This document shows, piece after piece, positions 10,062 to 19,585 of a DNA stretch of 64,000 bases. The notes below the pieces were generated by a model, which did no database searches, was not told the DNA's origin, and was given only the letters and a program-made list of their open reading frames with translations. This DNA is from an uncultured Kordiimonas sp. (GTDB lineage: Bacteria > Pseudomonadota > Alphaproteobacteria > Sphingomonadales > Kordiimonadaceae): NCBI GenBank assembly GCA_947503575.1, contig CANNDZ010000002.1:434001-498000 (forward strand). The letters are read 5' to 3'. Position 1 is the stretch's first letter. Every line of letters begins with the position of its first letter. The position numbers were made by a program, and so were the translations under genes.

Positions 10062-11201
10062 TTAATCCTTCAACAGTTCGCGGCTGATTACCACACGCAT
10101 GATCTCGTTGGTACCTTCCAGGATTTGATGCACGCGCAAGTCGCGCAAGATGCGCTCTATGGGGTAATCCTGCAAATAACCGTATCCGCCATGCAGTTGC
10201 AGGGCATGGTTGGTAACCTCAAAACCCACGTCGGTGGTGAAGCGCTTGGCCATCGCGGCGTGCGCTGCCGCCCCGGGTGCGCCGTCTGACACCTTCTGTG
10301 CGGCGGCGTACAGCAAAAGCCGCGCGGCCTCCAGCTCTGTTGCCATGTCCGCCAGCTTAAACTGGGTCGCCTGAAAATCTGCAATGGATTTGCCAAATTG
10401 CTTGCGGTCTTTGGTGTAGGTAATTGATTCGTCCAGCGCCCGCTGCGCACCACCAAGCGAACAGGCAGCAATGTTCAGGCGCCCTCCATCCAGGCCCATC
10501 ATGGCTATTTTGAAGCCCTGACCTTCTGCACCAATCAGGTTCGCGGCCGGGATGCGGCAGTCATCAAACATAACGGCGGCTGTGGGTTGGCTGTGCCAGC
10601 CCAGCTTTTTTTCCTGCGCGCCAAACGACAGGCCAGGCGTGTCTTTTTCCACGACAAAACAACTGATACCACGCGCGCCGTCATCCGACGTGCGGGCCAT
10701 CACGACATAAACGTCGCTTGTCCCCCCGCCAGAGATGAAGGCTTTTGAACCGTTGAGCACATAGCTGTCGCCTTCCTTGACGGCTCGGGTTTTCAGGGAT
10801 GCAGCATCTGACCCCGCGCCCGGTTCTGTCAGGCAATAGCTGGCCATTTTGTCAAAGGTAACCAGGTCGCTGACAAAGCGTGTGCGCTGATCTTCGTTAC
10901 CAAACCGGTCGATCATCCATGCAGCCATATTATGGATACTGATCATCGCGGCAGTGGACGGGCAACCCATGGAAAGCTGCTCAAAAATCAGCACGCTTTC
11001 AACGCGCGAAAGCCCGCAGCCACCCGCCTCTTCGGACACATAAATGCTGCCAAAGCCAAGGTCGCCGGCGGCTTTTGCAACTGCGGTTGGCCACACTTTT
11101 TCTTCGTCCCAAACATGGGCGTTTGGGGTGATTTGGTCGGTGGTGAAAGATCGCGCCATGTCCTGAATAGCACGTTGATCTTCATTAAGTGAGAAATCCA
11201 C
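10062..11201 (-). CDS. Acyl-CoA dehydrogenase (probable isobutyryl-CoA dehydrogenase)
   Basis: YCLTEPGAGSDAASLKT, LHGGYGYLQDYPIERILRDLRVHQILEGTNEIMR; likely GTG start at 11201 (VDFSLNEDQRAIQDM) preceded by AAAGGA, rather than the ORF start at 11246 that lies in a hairpin. Confidence 0.9.
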   Translation of the reverse strand: MDFSLNEDQRAIQDMARSFTTDQITPNAHVWDEEKVWPTAVAKAAGDLGFGSIYVSEEAGGCGLSRVESVLIFEQLSMGCPSTAAMISIHNMAAWMIDRFGNEDQRTRFVSDLVTFDKMASYCLTEPGAGSDAASLKTRAVKEGDSYVLNGSKAFISGGGTSDVYVVMARTSDDGARGISCFVVEKDTPGLSFGAQEKKLGWHSQPTAAVMFDDCRIPAANLIGAEGQGFKIAMMGLDGGRLNIAACSLGGAQRALDESITYTKDRKQFGKSIADFQATQFKLADMATELEAARLLLYAAAQKVSDGAPGAAAHAAMAKRFTTDVGFEVTNHALQLHGGYGYLQDYPIERILRDLRVHQILEGTNEIMRVVISRELLKD

Positions 11202-11233
11202 CAGGCGAATTCCTTTATTCTGTGAGAACCCAA

Positions 11234-11257
11234 ACCACCCGGCCATAACCGGGTGGT
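11234..11257. terminator. Intergenic hairpin, possible terminator between M16 protease and acyl-CoA dehydrogenase genes
   Basis: ACCACCCGG-CCATAA-CCGGGTGGT, perfect 9-bp stem; T-rich tract lies on the + side, only TTT on the - side. Confidence 0.5.
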
Positions 11258-11272
11258 CGTTTTGTTTTTAGT

Positions 11273-14083
11273 CTAGTCGATACGGTTACCGTCGGCGTCC
11301 CACACCTCGACAGAGCCAAGGTTCAATTCCCGGATGCCGGGTTCAATCGCCGCGCGGTCGCCAACAATCAACCACGTCAAGGAACCGGGGTGGATAATTG
11401 CCTGCGCCTGCGCCTTGATGTCCTCGATATCCAGCGATTGGAACTGTCCCTTCAGACTTGGTACATAATCATTGGACCTGCTATAGCGGTTGTTGGAGAG
11501 CATGCTTGCAAGCACCGAATTCGCAGTTTCAAACTGGCCCGGCAGGCTGTTGATGCGTTTGGAGACAAACAATGACAGTTCTTCCGCCGTCGCGGGCCGA
11601 TCCCCCAGATAGGCCGTGAATTCGCGGCCAAGTTCCGCAATCGACTCTTTGGTTTTGTCAGTTTGCACCGGCGCATACACCAGCCACATGCGCTGACCGC
11701 GCGCACCTGTGGTGAAGGTGTAGGCACCATAAGCCCAACCTTTGTCTTCCCGCAGGTTCATATTGACTCGGCTGGTGAACTCCCCACCCAGAATGTCAGA
11801 CGCCATTTCCTGCGTTTGGAAGTTTTCGTCACCGTTCGATGGGTACAAATGCCCCGCAAGGATCAAAGATTGCGGCGAACCGGGCTTATCCATAATGATC
11901 ACGCGGGCTGTTTCTGGCAGGGCAACTTCGGCAATATTTTTGGTCGGCACAGCGGTTGCTGGTGCCTGCCAATCACCGAATGTAGTGTCAAGGGCTGCTG
12001 TTGCCTCTGCAAGCGTGATGTCCCCCACCATGAAGATGGTGGCGTTATCCGGCCTGATCCAGTCTGTGTGGAACTGCACAAGGTCATCACGAGTCAGTGC
12101 TTCAATCGCCGCAACGGTGCCAGACCCGGTGTAGGGCACGCTATAGCTGTGGCCTTCGCCGTACAGCAGGGCTGGTAATGTGCGCAGCGCAAGCTGAACG
12201 GGTTGCGCCTTTTCCTGCGCGATGGTTTGCACCCAGCGCGGTTTCAGACGATTAATCTCATCTTGTGCGAACGCTGGGTTACGCACCACATCTGCCGCCA
12301 GCGCAAGCGACGCATCCAGATTTGGCTTGAGCGCCGACAGGCTGACGGTGCTCATGTCAAGGTCAGACCCGGTCGACAATGTCGCCCCCAGCGTTTCAGC
12401 CTCCGCCGCGATATCAAGAGCGGACCGTGTGGCCGTTCCTTCATCCATCATAGCAAGCGCAAAGCTGGCAGTGCCAAGTGGTCGCCCGGCATCTGCCGCA
12501 TAGCCCGCGTCAAACTGCATGGCCATGGTAACAACCGGCACTGTTGGTCGGTTGGCAACCACTACCTTCATACCGTTGGCAAGCGTTGCTTCCTCAATCG
12601 CGGGGAAAGACAGGTCCGGCATATCACCAACGGCCGGCAGGCCCGTTGACCGGTCAACACCTGCTTCTGCCGTGGTATACTTACCGGGCGGACGCACCGT
12701 GAGCTGATAGTATCCCTGCCCAAGCCATTTGTTAGAGCTTTCACGCACGTCGGCGACCGAGGCGGTGTTCAAATGGTCAACAGACCGGGCATAAAACCCG
12801 GGGTCACCGGCATAAAGTTCACTTTGTGCCAGCGCGGTTGCCTTACCACCAAAGCCACCCACTTGTTCAAGCCCGCGTATCTGACTTGCGATAATGGTGG
12901 TTTTCGCCCGCTTCATTTCCTCGGCTGTGGGGCCATTTGCCAGATAGTCGTTCATCACCTCGTCGATCAGGCGCAAGGCTTCGGCCTCGTCCACATCCGG
13001 TTTCAGGGTGACCTGCACTTCAAACTGGCTCGCCAATTCAAAGGGCTGCATGCTGGCGCTCACGCTGACGGCAAGCTGGTTGTTGTAAACCAGCGCCTGA
13101 TACAGCCGTGAATTTTTACCACCGCCGAGAACATTAGCCGCCAAAACAAGCTCTGACGCATCCATATCGGTGCGCGGGGCCACGGCCCAGTTGCGGTAAA
13201 TGCGGACCTGCGGCGCTTTCAGGTCCACCATTTCTTCAACGGTATTATTGATGCGGGTTGGCGCCCAGGCTTTGTGCGCCTTTAGCGCCGGCCCAGCGTC
13301 AATATCGCCAAAGTATTTTTCCATCAATGGGCGGGCGGTTTCTGCGTCAATGTCACCTGCCAGCACAACAACAGTGTTGGCTGCGCCGTAATACTGGCGG
13401 AACCAGTTTTTCACATCATCAAGTGACGCGGCCTGCAAATCTTCCAGCGAGCCGATGGTCGAATGGCGGTACGGATGCCCAACCGGGAAAAGGCCTTCAA
13501 GCTGGCGGTATTCAACCATCCCGTAGGGCGCATTATCGCCCTGGCGTTTTTCGTTCTGCACAACGCCGATCTGGTTATCCAGTTTTTCCTGCGTGACAGC
13601 GCCAAGCAAGTGCCCCATGCGGTCACTTTCCATCCACAATGCCATTTCAAGCGCTGGTGTGGGCACATTCTGGAAGTAATTGGTACGATCAAACCAGGTT
13701 GTGCCGTTCATATTAGTGGCGCCAACCGCATCAAACGGTTTGAAAAATTCGTCGTCATAGTTTTCGGATCCGTTGAACATAATATGCTCAAACAGATGGG
13801 CAAAACCGGTCTGACCTTGCGGTTCATCCTTTGACCCAACATGGTACCAAACGCTGACCGCTACCACCGGGGCCTTGCGATCTTCGTGCACAATGACGCG
13901 CAGACCGTTGTTTAGCGTAAATTTCTCGTACGGAATATGAACTTCCAGGTCGATGCCTTTTTCAGCACCATTTGTGGCCGTTTGTGTAGCTGCGTTATTG
14001 GTAACCTGCGCATCGCAGGCAACAAGCCCACCCAAAGCCAAGGCACCAGCCAGCGTTCCAATTCTTAAATTCTTCAATGTCAT
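11273..14083 (-). CDS. M16-family zinc metalloprotease (lipoprotein-like N-terminus)
   Basis: Zinc motif GFAHLFEHIMFNGSENY (HxxEH); duplicated M16 halves; N-terminus MTLKNLRIGTLAGALALGGLVACDA with lipobox-like Cys. Confidence 0.92.
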   Translation of the reverse strand: MTLKNLRIGTLAGALALGGLVACDAQVTNNAATQTATNGAEKGIDLEVHIPYEKFTLNNGLRVIVHEDRKAPVVAVSVWYHVGSKDEPQGQTGFAHLFEHIMFNGSENYDDEFFKPFDAVGATNMNGTTWFDRTNYFQNVPTPALEMALWMESDRMGHLLGAVTQEKLDNQIGVVQNEKRQGDNAPYGMVEYRQLEGLFPVGHPYRHSTIGSLEDLQAASLDDVKNWFRQYYGAANTVVVLAGDIDAETARPLMEKYFGDIDAGPALKAHKAWAPTRINNTVEEMVDLKAPQVRIYRNWAVAPRTDMDASELVLAANVLGGGKNSRLYQALVYNNQLAVSVSASMQPFELASQFEVQVTLKPDVDEAEALRLIDEVMNDYLANGPTAEEMKRAKTTIIASQIRGLEQVGGFGGKATALAQSELYAGDPGFYARSVDHLNTASVADVRESSNKWLGQGYYQLTVRPPGKYTTAEAGVDRSTGLPAVGDMPDLSFPAIEEATLANGMKVVVANRPTVPVVTMAMQFDAGYAADAGRPLGTASFALAMMDEGTATRSALDIAAEAETLGATLSTGSDLDMSTVSLSALKPNLDASLALAADVVRNPAFAQDEINRLKPRWVQTIAQEKAQPVQLALRTLPALLYGEGHSYSVPYTGSGTVAAIEALTRDDLVQFHTDWIRPDNATIFMVGDITLAEATAALDTTFGDWQAPATAVPTKNIAEVALPETARVIIMDKPGSPQSLILAGHLYPSNGDENFQTQEMASDILGGEFTSRVNMNLREDKGWAYGAYTFTTGARGQRMWLVYAPVQTDKTKESIAELGREFTAYLGDRPATAEELSLFVSKRINSLPGQFETANSVLASMLSNNRYSRSNDYVPSLKGQFQSLDIEDIKAQAQAIIHPGSLTWLIVGDRAAIEPGIRELNLGSVEVWDADGNRID

Positions 14084-14208
14084 TGTTATGTCTCCTGCCG
14101 AGATGATGGCCAAAAGGGTTACTAACCAGTAGTGGCCTCGTCCGTGGGTTTATCCCACTGTTTGACGGGTCTAAAGCCCGGACCGAGCATCAGCCCGGGC
14201 GACCCAGT

Positions 14209-15714
14209 TTAGCTGTTTAGCGTCGGAATAACAAACTCTGCGCCAGACCGGATGCCGGTTGGCCAACGGCTCGTTACAGTTTTGGTTTTGGTGTAGAAGC
14301 GTACACCTTCCATACCATGCTGGTTAATGTCACCAAACGCGGAGTTTTTCCAGCCGCCAAAGCTATGGAACGCCAGTGGAACCGGGATTGGCACATTCAC
14401 GCCGACCATGCCAACCTCGACGTTGTTGGCGTAAGCGCGGGCGGTGTCACCGTCCCGAGTGAAGATGGAGGTGCCGTTACCAAATTCATGCTCGCTGGGC
14501 AGGCGAATGGCATCGTCAAACGTTTCCGCGCGCACAACCTGTAGCGTCGGGCCAAAAATTTCTTCCCGGTAGGTACGCATGTCTGGTGTCACATTATCAA
14601 ACAACGACCCACCCAGGTAATAGCCATTTTCGTAGCCCTGCATGTTGTATTTGAAGTCCCGGCCATCCACGACAACATCTGCGCCTTCCTGCTCTGCCAG
14701 ATCAAGGTAACCACGCACCTTAGCCATATGATCACCGGTTACCAGCGGCCCCATTTCTGCTTCCATGTCCATCGAGTGGCCCACTTTCAGCGCCTCAACG
14801 CGGGGCTTCAACATCTCCACCATTTTGTCGGCAACCTGCTTACCAACTGGCACAGCAACCGATATCGCCATGCAGCGTTCGCCCGCAGAACCATATGCAG
14901 CCCCCACCAGCGCGTCGGCAACTTGGTCAAGGTCCGCATCTGGCATGATGATCATATGGTTTTTGGCACCGCCCATTGCCTGACAGCGTTTGCCGTGGGC
15001 GGTTGCCGTTGAATACACATATTGAGCGATCGGCGTAGACCCAACGAATGACACGGCCTTTACACGTGGGTCGGTACACACGGTGTCCACGGCTTCCTTA
15101 TCGCCATTGATTACATTAAACACACCATCCGGCAGACCTGCTTCTTTCCAAAGGTCACCAAACATTAAGGGAACGCTCGGGTCTTTTTCTGATGGCTTGA
15201 GAACAAACGTATTGCCGCAGGCAATGGCCATGCAGCTCATCCACAGGGGGATCATGGCCGGAAAATTAAACGGCGTAATCCCCGCCACAACGCCCAGCGG
15301 CTTGCGCATGGAATACATATCGATACCGCCTGATACATTGTCCGAATATTCCCCCTTGAGGAGGTGCGGGATACCCTGTGCGAACTCAGCCACTTCCAGG
15401 CCACGCTGCACGTCGCCCTGCGCATCAGAAAAAACTTTGCCGTGCTCGCTTGCCAGTGCTTCGGCCAGCTTGTCTTTGTCACGGTAGAGAAGCTGTACGA
15501 GGTTTTGCAGCACACGCGCGCGCTTCACCACAGACATACCCGACCAATCAGGGAAAGCAGCCGCAGCTGCCGCAATGCCAGCTTCCACTTCGGCTTTGGA
15601 CGCCAGTGCAACCTTGCCTTGTTGCTCGCCAATCGACGGGTTCAAAATGGGGCCAAACCGGCCAGAAGTGCCTTCGACAGTGGAGCCGTTGATATAATGA
15701 TGACGCTCGTACAT
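14209..15714 (-). CDS. mmsA: Methylmalonate-semialdehyde dehydrogenase (CoA-acylating)
   Basis: ITPFNFPAMIPLWMSCMAIACGNTFVLKPSEKDPSVPL, GSAGERCMAISVAVPVG; start MYERHHYINGS at 15714. Confidence 0.94.
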   Translation of the reverse strand: MYERHHYINGSTVEGTSGRFGPILNPSIGEQQGKVALASKAEVEAGIAAAAAAFPDWSGMSVVKRARVLQNLVQLLYRDKDKLAEALASEHGKVFSDAQGDVQRGLEVAEFAQGIPHLLKGEYSDNVSGGIDMYSMRKPLGVVAGITPFNFPAMIPLWMSCMAIACGNTFVLKPSEKDPSVPLMFGDLWKEAGLPDGVFNVINGDKEAVDTVCTDPRVKAVSFVGSTPIAQYVYSTATAHGKRCQAMGGAKNHMIIMPDADLDQVADALVGAAYGSAGERCMAISVAVPVGKQVADKMVEMLKPRVEALKVGHSMDMEAEMGPLVTGDHMAKVRGYLDLAEQEGADVVVDGRDFKYNMQGYENGYYLGGSLFDNVTPDMRTYREEIFGPTLQVVRAETFDDAIRLPSEHEFGNGTSIFTRDGDTARAYANNVEVGMVGVNVPIPVPLAFHSFGGWKNSAFGDINQHGMEGVRFYTKTKTVTSRWPTGIRSGAEFVIPTLNS

Positions 15715-15784
15715 GCTGCTCTCCGAATTGGAACTGAATGATGTGTGTACGGCCATTTGACCGTTTGCGCGCACCATACAGTAC

Positions 15785-15839
15785 GCAATATTGCACGTCA
15801 CTGAGAAGTATTGCATTGTATTGTGTGCATTTTTGCACA
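15785..15839. promoter_or_regulatory. Candidate LysR-type operator region between mmsA and lysR
   Basis: GCAATATTGC palindrome (15785-15794) and TGTGCA-TTTT-TGCACA (15824-15839) in the divergent intergenic region. Confidence 0.45.
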
Positions 15840-15849
15840 ATAAGACTAT

Positions 15850-16746
15850 ATGTTCGATTGGAATGATCTTCGTTATTTTCTGGAAGTGGCCCGCCGTGGG
15901 AAACTCTCGGCGGCAGCCCTGCGCCTGGGTGTTGACCATACAACGGTGTCCCGGCGCATCAGTGCGCTTGAGGCCAGCCTCTCGCTCACCCTTTTTGATC
16001 GCGGCGGTCGCAGCTACCGGCTTACAGATGACGGCAGACGCCTGCTGGCCCATGCCGAAAAAATGGAAGCAGAGTCTATCGACCTGATGGAGGCTGTTGC
16101 GCCGTCTGACGCAGGGCCTGAAGGCACGGTGCGCTTAGCCACACCCGAAGCGTTTGGCAGCCAGTTTGTGGCGCGACATGCAGCCAGCTTTCACGCCTAC
16201 AACCCCGGTATAAAGCTGGAGTTAATAGCAGAAACCCGCCTTGCGTCCCTGACCCGGCGGGAGGCAGACATGGCGATCACCCTGTCGAAAACAGCACATG
16301 GACGGGTGGTGTCTCACAAAGTTGGGGACTATCGCTTGCGGCTGTATGCCTCGCCAGCCTATTTGCAGAAGCATGCCCCGATTGTTCAACCCGGCGACCT
16401 GAAAAACCATCAGTTTATCTGGTATGTGGATGATCTGCTGCCATTGCCTCAATTGAAGATGCTAGACAAAATGATCGGCGCGCCCAATGTCGTGTTCCGC
16501 ACCACGAACGTTGTGGGCCAGGCCAATGCAGCCGCAGCAGGATTGGGGCTTGCGCTGCTGCCCTGTTTTGTTGGCGACAGTATGGCGTCGCTGACCACTG
16601 TTTTACCGCGCGAAATTTCCATCATTCGGGATTTATGGCTAACGGTGCATGCCGATGTCGCGGATGAGCCCCATATTGCCAGACTGTCAGAGTTCCTAAA
16701 ATCACTTGTTCTCTCAGAGCGCAGAACGCTTGTCGGGGATCGCTAG
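15850..16746 (+). CDS. LysR-family transcriptional regulator
   Basis: MFDWNDLRYFLEVARRGKLSAAALRLGVDHTTVSRRISALEASLSLTLFDRGGRSYRLTDDG N-terminal HTH. Confidence 0.93.
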   Translation: MFDWNDLRYFLEVARRGKLSAAALRLGVDHTTVSRRISALEASLSLTLFDRGGRSYRLTDDGRRLLAHAEKMEAESIDLMEAVAPSDAGPEGTVRLATPEAFGSQFVARHAASFHAYNPGIKLELIAETRLASLTRREADMAITLSKTAHGRVVSHKVGDYRLRLYASPAYLQKHAPIVQPGDLKNHQFIWYVDDLLPLPQLKMLDKMIGAPNVVFRTTNVVGQANAAAAGLGLALLPCFVGDSMASLTTVLPREISIIRDLWLTVHADVADEPHIARLSEFLKSLVLSERRTLVGDR

Positions 16747-16780
16747 GTAGTCATCGCCCCAAGCAAGCACCATCATGCTA

Positions 16781-17953
16781 TCAGGCAATAGACACTATAT
16801 TGCTGCTTGAATAACCTTCTGACGGCGCAACGGCAGGCAGTTTGATGGTGACGCATGTTCCGAAATTGGTTTTCGAATCGATCATCAACTGACCATCATG
16901 CAGCTCTACGAACTTGCTGACCAAAGCAAGCTGTAATGCCAACCCTTCATGGGACCGCGCTAGCAGGCTATCGGCATCATTATAGGGTGCTGTAGCCAGT
17001 TCAATGTCTTCGCTGGACATGCCTTTACCGGTGTCACGAATAATTAGTACAGGTTGGCCATTGGTTTGCTGCAATACCACCAGCGATACTTTGCCGAAAG
17101 CAGGCGTATATTTTACCGCGTTCGACAAAAGGTTCAGCAACACATGAAACAGCATGCGCCTGTCTGCGCTTACCGTCAGGTCCGCAGCAAAATTGGCTTC
17201 CAGTTCAATGTTTTTTTTGTCAGCATCAGGGCGCAAAATCGAAAGGCATTCCGTGGTCAGATTCCGAAGCGTAACCTTCTCACGCCGCAACTTCATTTGA
17301 CCTGTACTAATTTTTGAAAAGTCCAGTATATCGCTAATACTGTCATGCAGTTGGCGGCTACTGGAATGGATGGCATCAATGTATTCTTTGTACCGGGTCG
17401 TTCCTAGTTTGCCGAACACTTCATCATGTATCAGTTCACTAAAGCCCATGATGGCGTTAAGCGGTGTACGCAGATCATGGCTCATGTTTGCGAGAAAATC
17501 AGCCTTTGCCTTGTCCGCACGCTCAGCGCGGGCAACTTCCTGCTCCAGCCGTTCATTAACACGCACCAATTCCTGTTCCAGCGCTTCACGTTTGCTAACT
17601 TCCCTGTGCAGCGATGCGGCTTGTTGCGCCCACCGCGCAAAACCCAGACCAATCAGCACCGTTCCGGGGATAAATCCAAACAAAATAACCATAAAATGGG
17701 GTGTTGATACCTGGAACACGTCTGCAAGGCTGCGGATGGCAAGCGTGTGCAAGCTATAATCAACGACCCAACTCAGCGACAGCAAAACACACCCGCAGGC
17801 GATCAGCAGGCTTGCAGAACTGACGACATGAAAGGGTTTTTGCCAAATGAAAATCGCTGCAGGCACAGTTGACACAAGAATAAAAAAGGCAAGTTCCGGA
17901 TAGAGATGCAGCACGTTTAGTCTCCCGCCCAAAGGAAGACACGTCGCCATCAC
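16781..17953 (-). CDS. Membrane sensor histidine kinase
   Basis: H-box FLANMSHDLRTPLNAIMGFSEL, N-box LLNLLSNAVKYTP, G1 RDTGKGM; hydrophobic N-terminal segments. Confidence 0.9.
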   Translation of the reverse strand: MMATCLPLGGRLNVLHLYPELAFFILVSTVPAAIFIWQKPFHVVSSASLLIACGCVLLSLSWVVDYSLHTLAIRSLADVFQVSTPHFMVILFGFIPGTVLIGLGFARWAQQAASLHREVSKREALEQELVRVNERLEQEVARAERADKAKADFLANMSHDLRTPLNAIMGFSELIHDEVFGKLGTTRYKEYIDAIHSSSRQLHDSISDILDFSKISTGQMKLRREKVTLRNLTTECLSILRPDADKKNIELEANFAADLTVSADRRMLFHVLLNLLSNAVKYTPAFGKVSLVVLQQTNGQPVLIIRDTGKGMSSEDIELATAPYNDADSLLARSHEGLALQLALVSKFVELHDGQLMIDSKTNFGTCVTIKLPAVAPSEGYSSSNIVSIA

Positions 17954-18138
17954 AAACCCAATTTAGCGCACCGCGTCCCTTCGGTGTTTAGATCGGTTGT
18001 CATTTCACTAGGCCGTTATGTGTATTTTGGGTCTTTGTGACCCTATTTATGTATAGGCCTAGTTGCATCCGATTCGCCTTAATGTAGCAAAATATAACCT
18101 GACTGAATAGCTAAAAAATATGTTAAGTTCTTTTTATT

Positions 18139-18156
18139 TAATGACTTTTGTCATTA
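18139..18156. repeat. Short inverted repeat in AT-rich divergent intergenic region
   Basis: TAATGAC-TTTT-GTCATTA, perfect 7-bp arms. Confidence 0.5.
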
Positions 18157-18365
18157 TGGCAAAAAAGGTGTGTCGAAAAGAAACACTTTATAGTTGCACC
18201 TGAAACTTGTTCCAATTTCTGACAAAAAAAGTGCCTGCCCCTGTTTCATTCTGCGACACGGGTTATGCTTCATATTGGCTGATGGTTCATGCCCAAGCAT
18301 GACGAATAGATGAATTTTTTGCGTCAAAATAGCCCGGTGTGGTAGGGGTTTGGAAAAATGTTCAA

Positions 18366-19421
18366 ATGAGTGCCCACAGAAAGCATTTGGTGCTGAAAAA
18401 ACTTAAAAACCTGCTTTTGCTGCCCGTTTGGATCGTGTCGATTGTGACGCCCGCCAAATCATTTCGTGACAATGTGGTTATTGGTTCACGCATCCTAAAC
18501 TGGCTTGGACTCCATATCGTGCGTATTGTCGTTGCCCGCACCATCGTATGGCTACGCTGGACAGTGCTGGCCCCAAGTGTTCCAACCAAACTTCGGCGGG
18601 ATTTTCATGCAAATGGCTTTCTGGTCATTGGAAACTTCATACCAGCGGCGGACATTGATGCCATACGCGCAGAAATACGCACCCATAACGGCGAAACCCG
18701 CCAAATGCTCCAGGGCGATACGGCAACCCAAAGATTTTTGCTGGATCATGACGCTCTAAGCGAAAAACCAACCCTGGCGGGCCTGGTGGGCAGCCAGCGG
18801 TTTCTCAGGCCCCTAGCTTACGCCGCCGCAAAACTGACGCCGCCTCTTGTTTACGTTCAGCGCATCCGAAACGGTGTTCGGGACAAAGGGCCGGACCCAC
18901 AAAAAAACATGCATGCCGACACCTTCCACCCCACGATGAAAGCCTGGTTATTTCTGGAAGATGTACCAGCAGAAAAAGGCCCGTTTACGTATGTTAGAGG
19001 GTCCCAGCGGCTTACATGGTCCCGGCTTAAGTGGGAATACAAACGGTCCCTGATCGCGCGGCAACAGCCTGATGGGTATTCTGAGAAGGGGTCTTTCCGG
19101 GCGACAAAAGATGACCTTGCTGCCATGGGCCTGCCCAAGCCGGAAGGGGTTTGCGTAAAGGCCGGTACCCTGGTGATTGCCAACACCAATGGCTTTCACG
19201 GACGTGGCCATGCTGGGTCCAATCAGTCCCGGTTAGAAATATGGGCATATGCGCGCCCCAGCCCGTTTAACCCGCTGCCGGGTTTACCCATGCGCGCGTT
19301 TGGCACCCTTCAGATGGCAATGTTAAAAGCGTTTTGGCGCAAGAAAGACGCCGACGCCGCACGCAAAAACAGCCGCGCAAGCTGGCACCGTATTCCCCCC
19401 GGTGATATGACCGATTTCTGA
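18366..19421 (+). CDS. Phytanoyl-CoA dioxygenase family protein (Fe(II)/2OG-type)
   Basis: FHANGFLVIGNFI, NMHADTFHPTMKAWLFLEDV (HxD), GPFTYVRGSQRLT, NTNGFHGRGHAG. Confidence 0.75.
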   Translation: MSAHRKHLVLKKLKNLLLLPVWIVSIVTPAKSFRDNVVIGSRILNWLGLHIVRIVVARTIVWLRWTVLAPSVPTKLRRDFHANGFLVIGNFIPAADIDAIRAEIRTHNGETRQMLQGDTATQRFLLDHDALSEKPTLAGLVGSQRFLRPLAYAAAKLTPPLVYVQRIRNGVRDKGPDPQKNMHADTFHPTMKAWLFLEDVPAEKGPFTYVRGSQRLTWSRLKWEYKRSLIARQQPDGYSEKGSFRATKDDLAAMGLPKPEGVCVKAGTLVIANTNGFHGRGHAGSNQSRLEIWAYARPSPFNPLPGLPMRAFGTLQMAMLKAFWRKKDADAARKNSRASWHRIPPGDMTDF

Positions 19422-19585
19422 AAATTCAGCAATGTATCTGCTTGTGTTTTCGCGAAACAAATGTGTTTGAAAATAATTTGAAACCGCTATGCTGGCGCCA
19501 GGATTTGCGGGGTACAGTCAAAATTCTGCGATAGGCTTATCGGATAAGCTTTTAAGGCGGCAGAATACTAAAGGGGACGGCGTGT

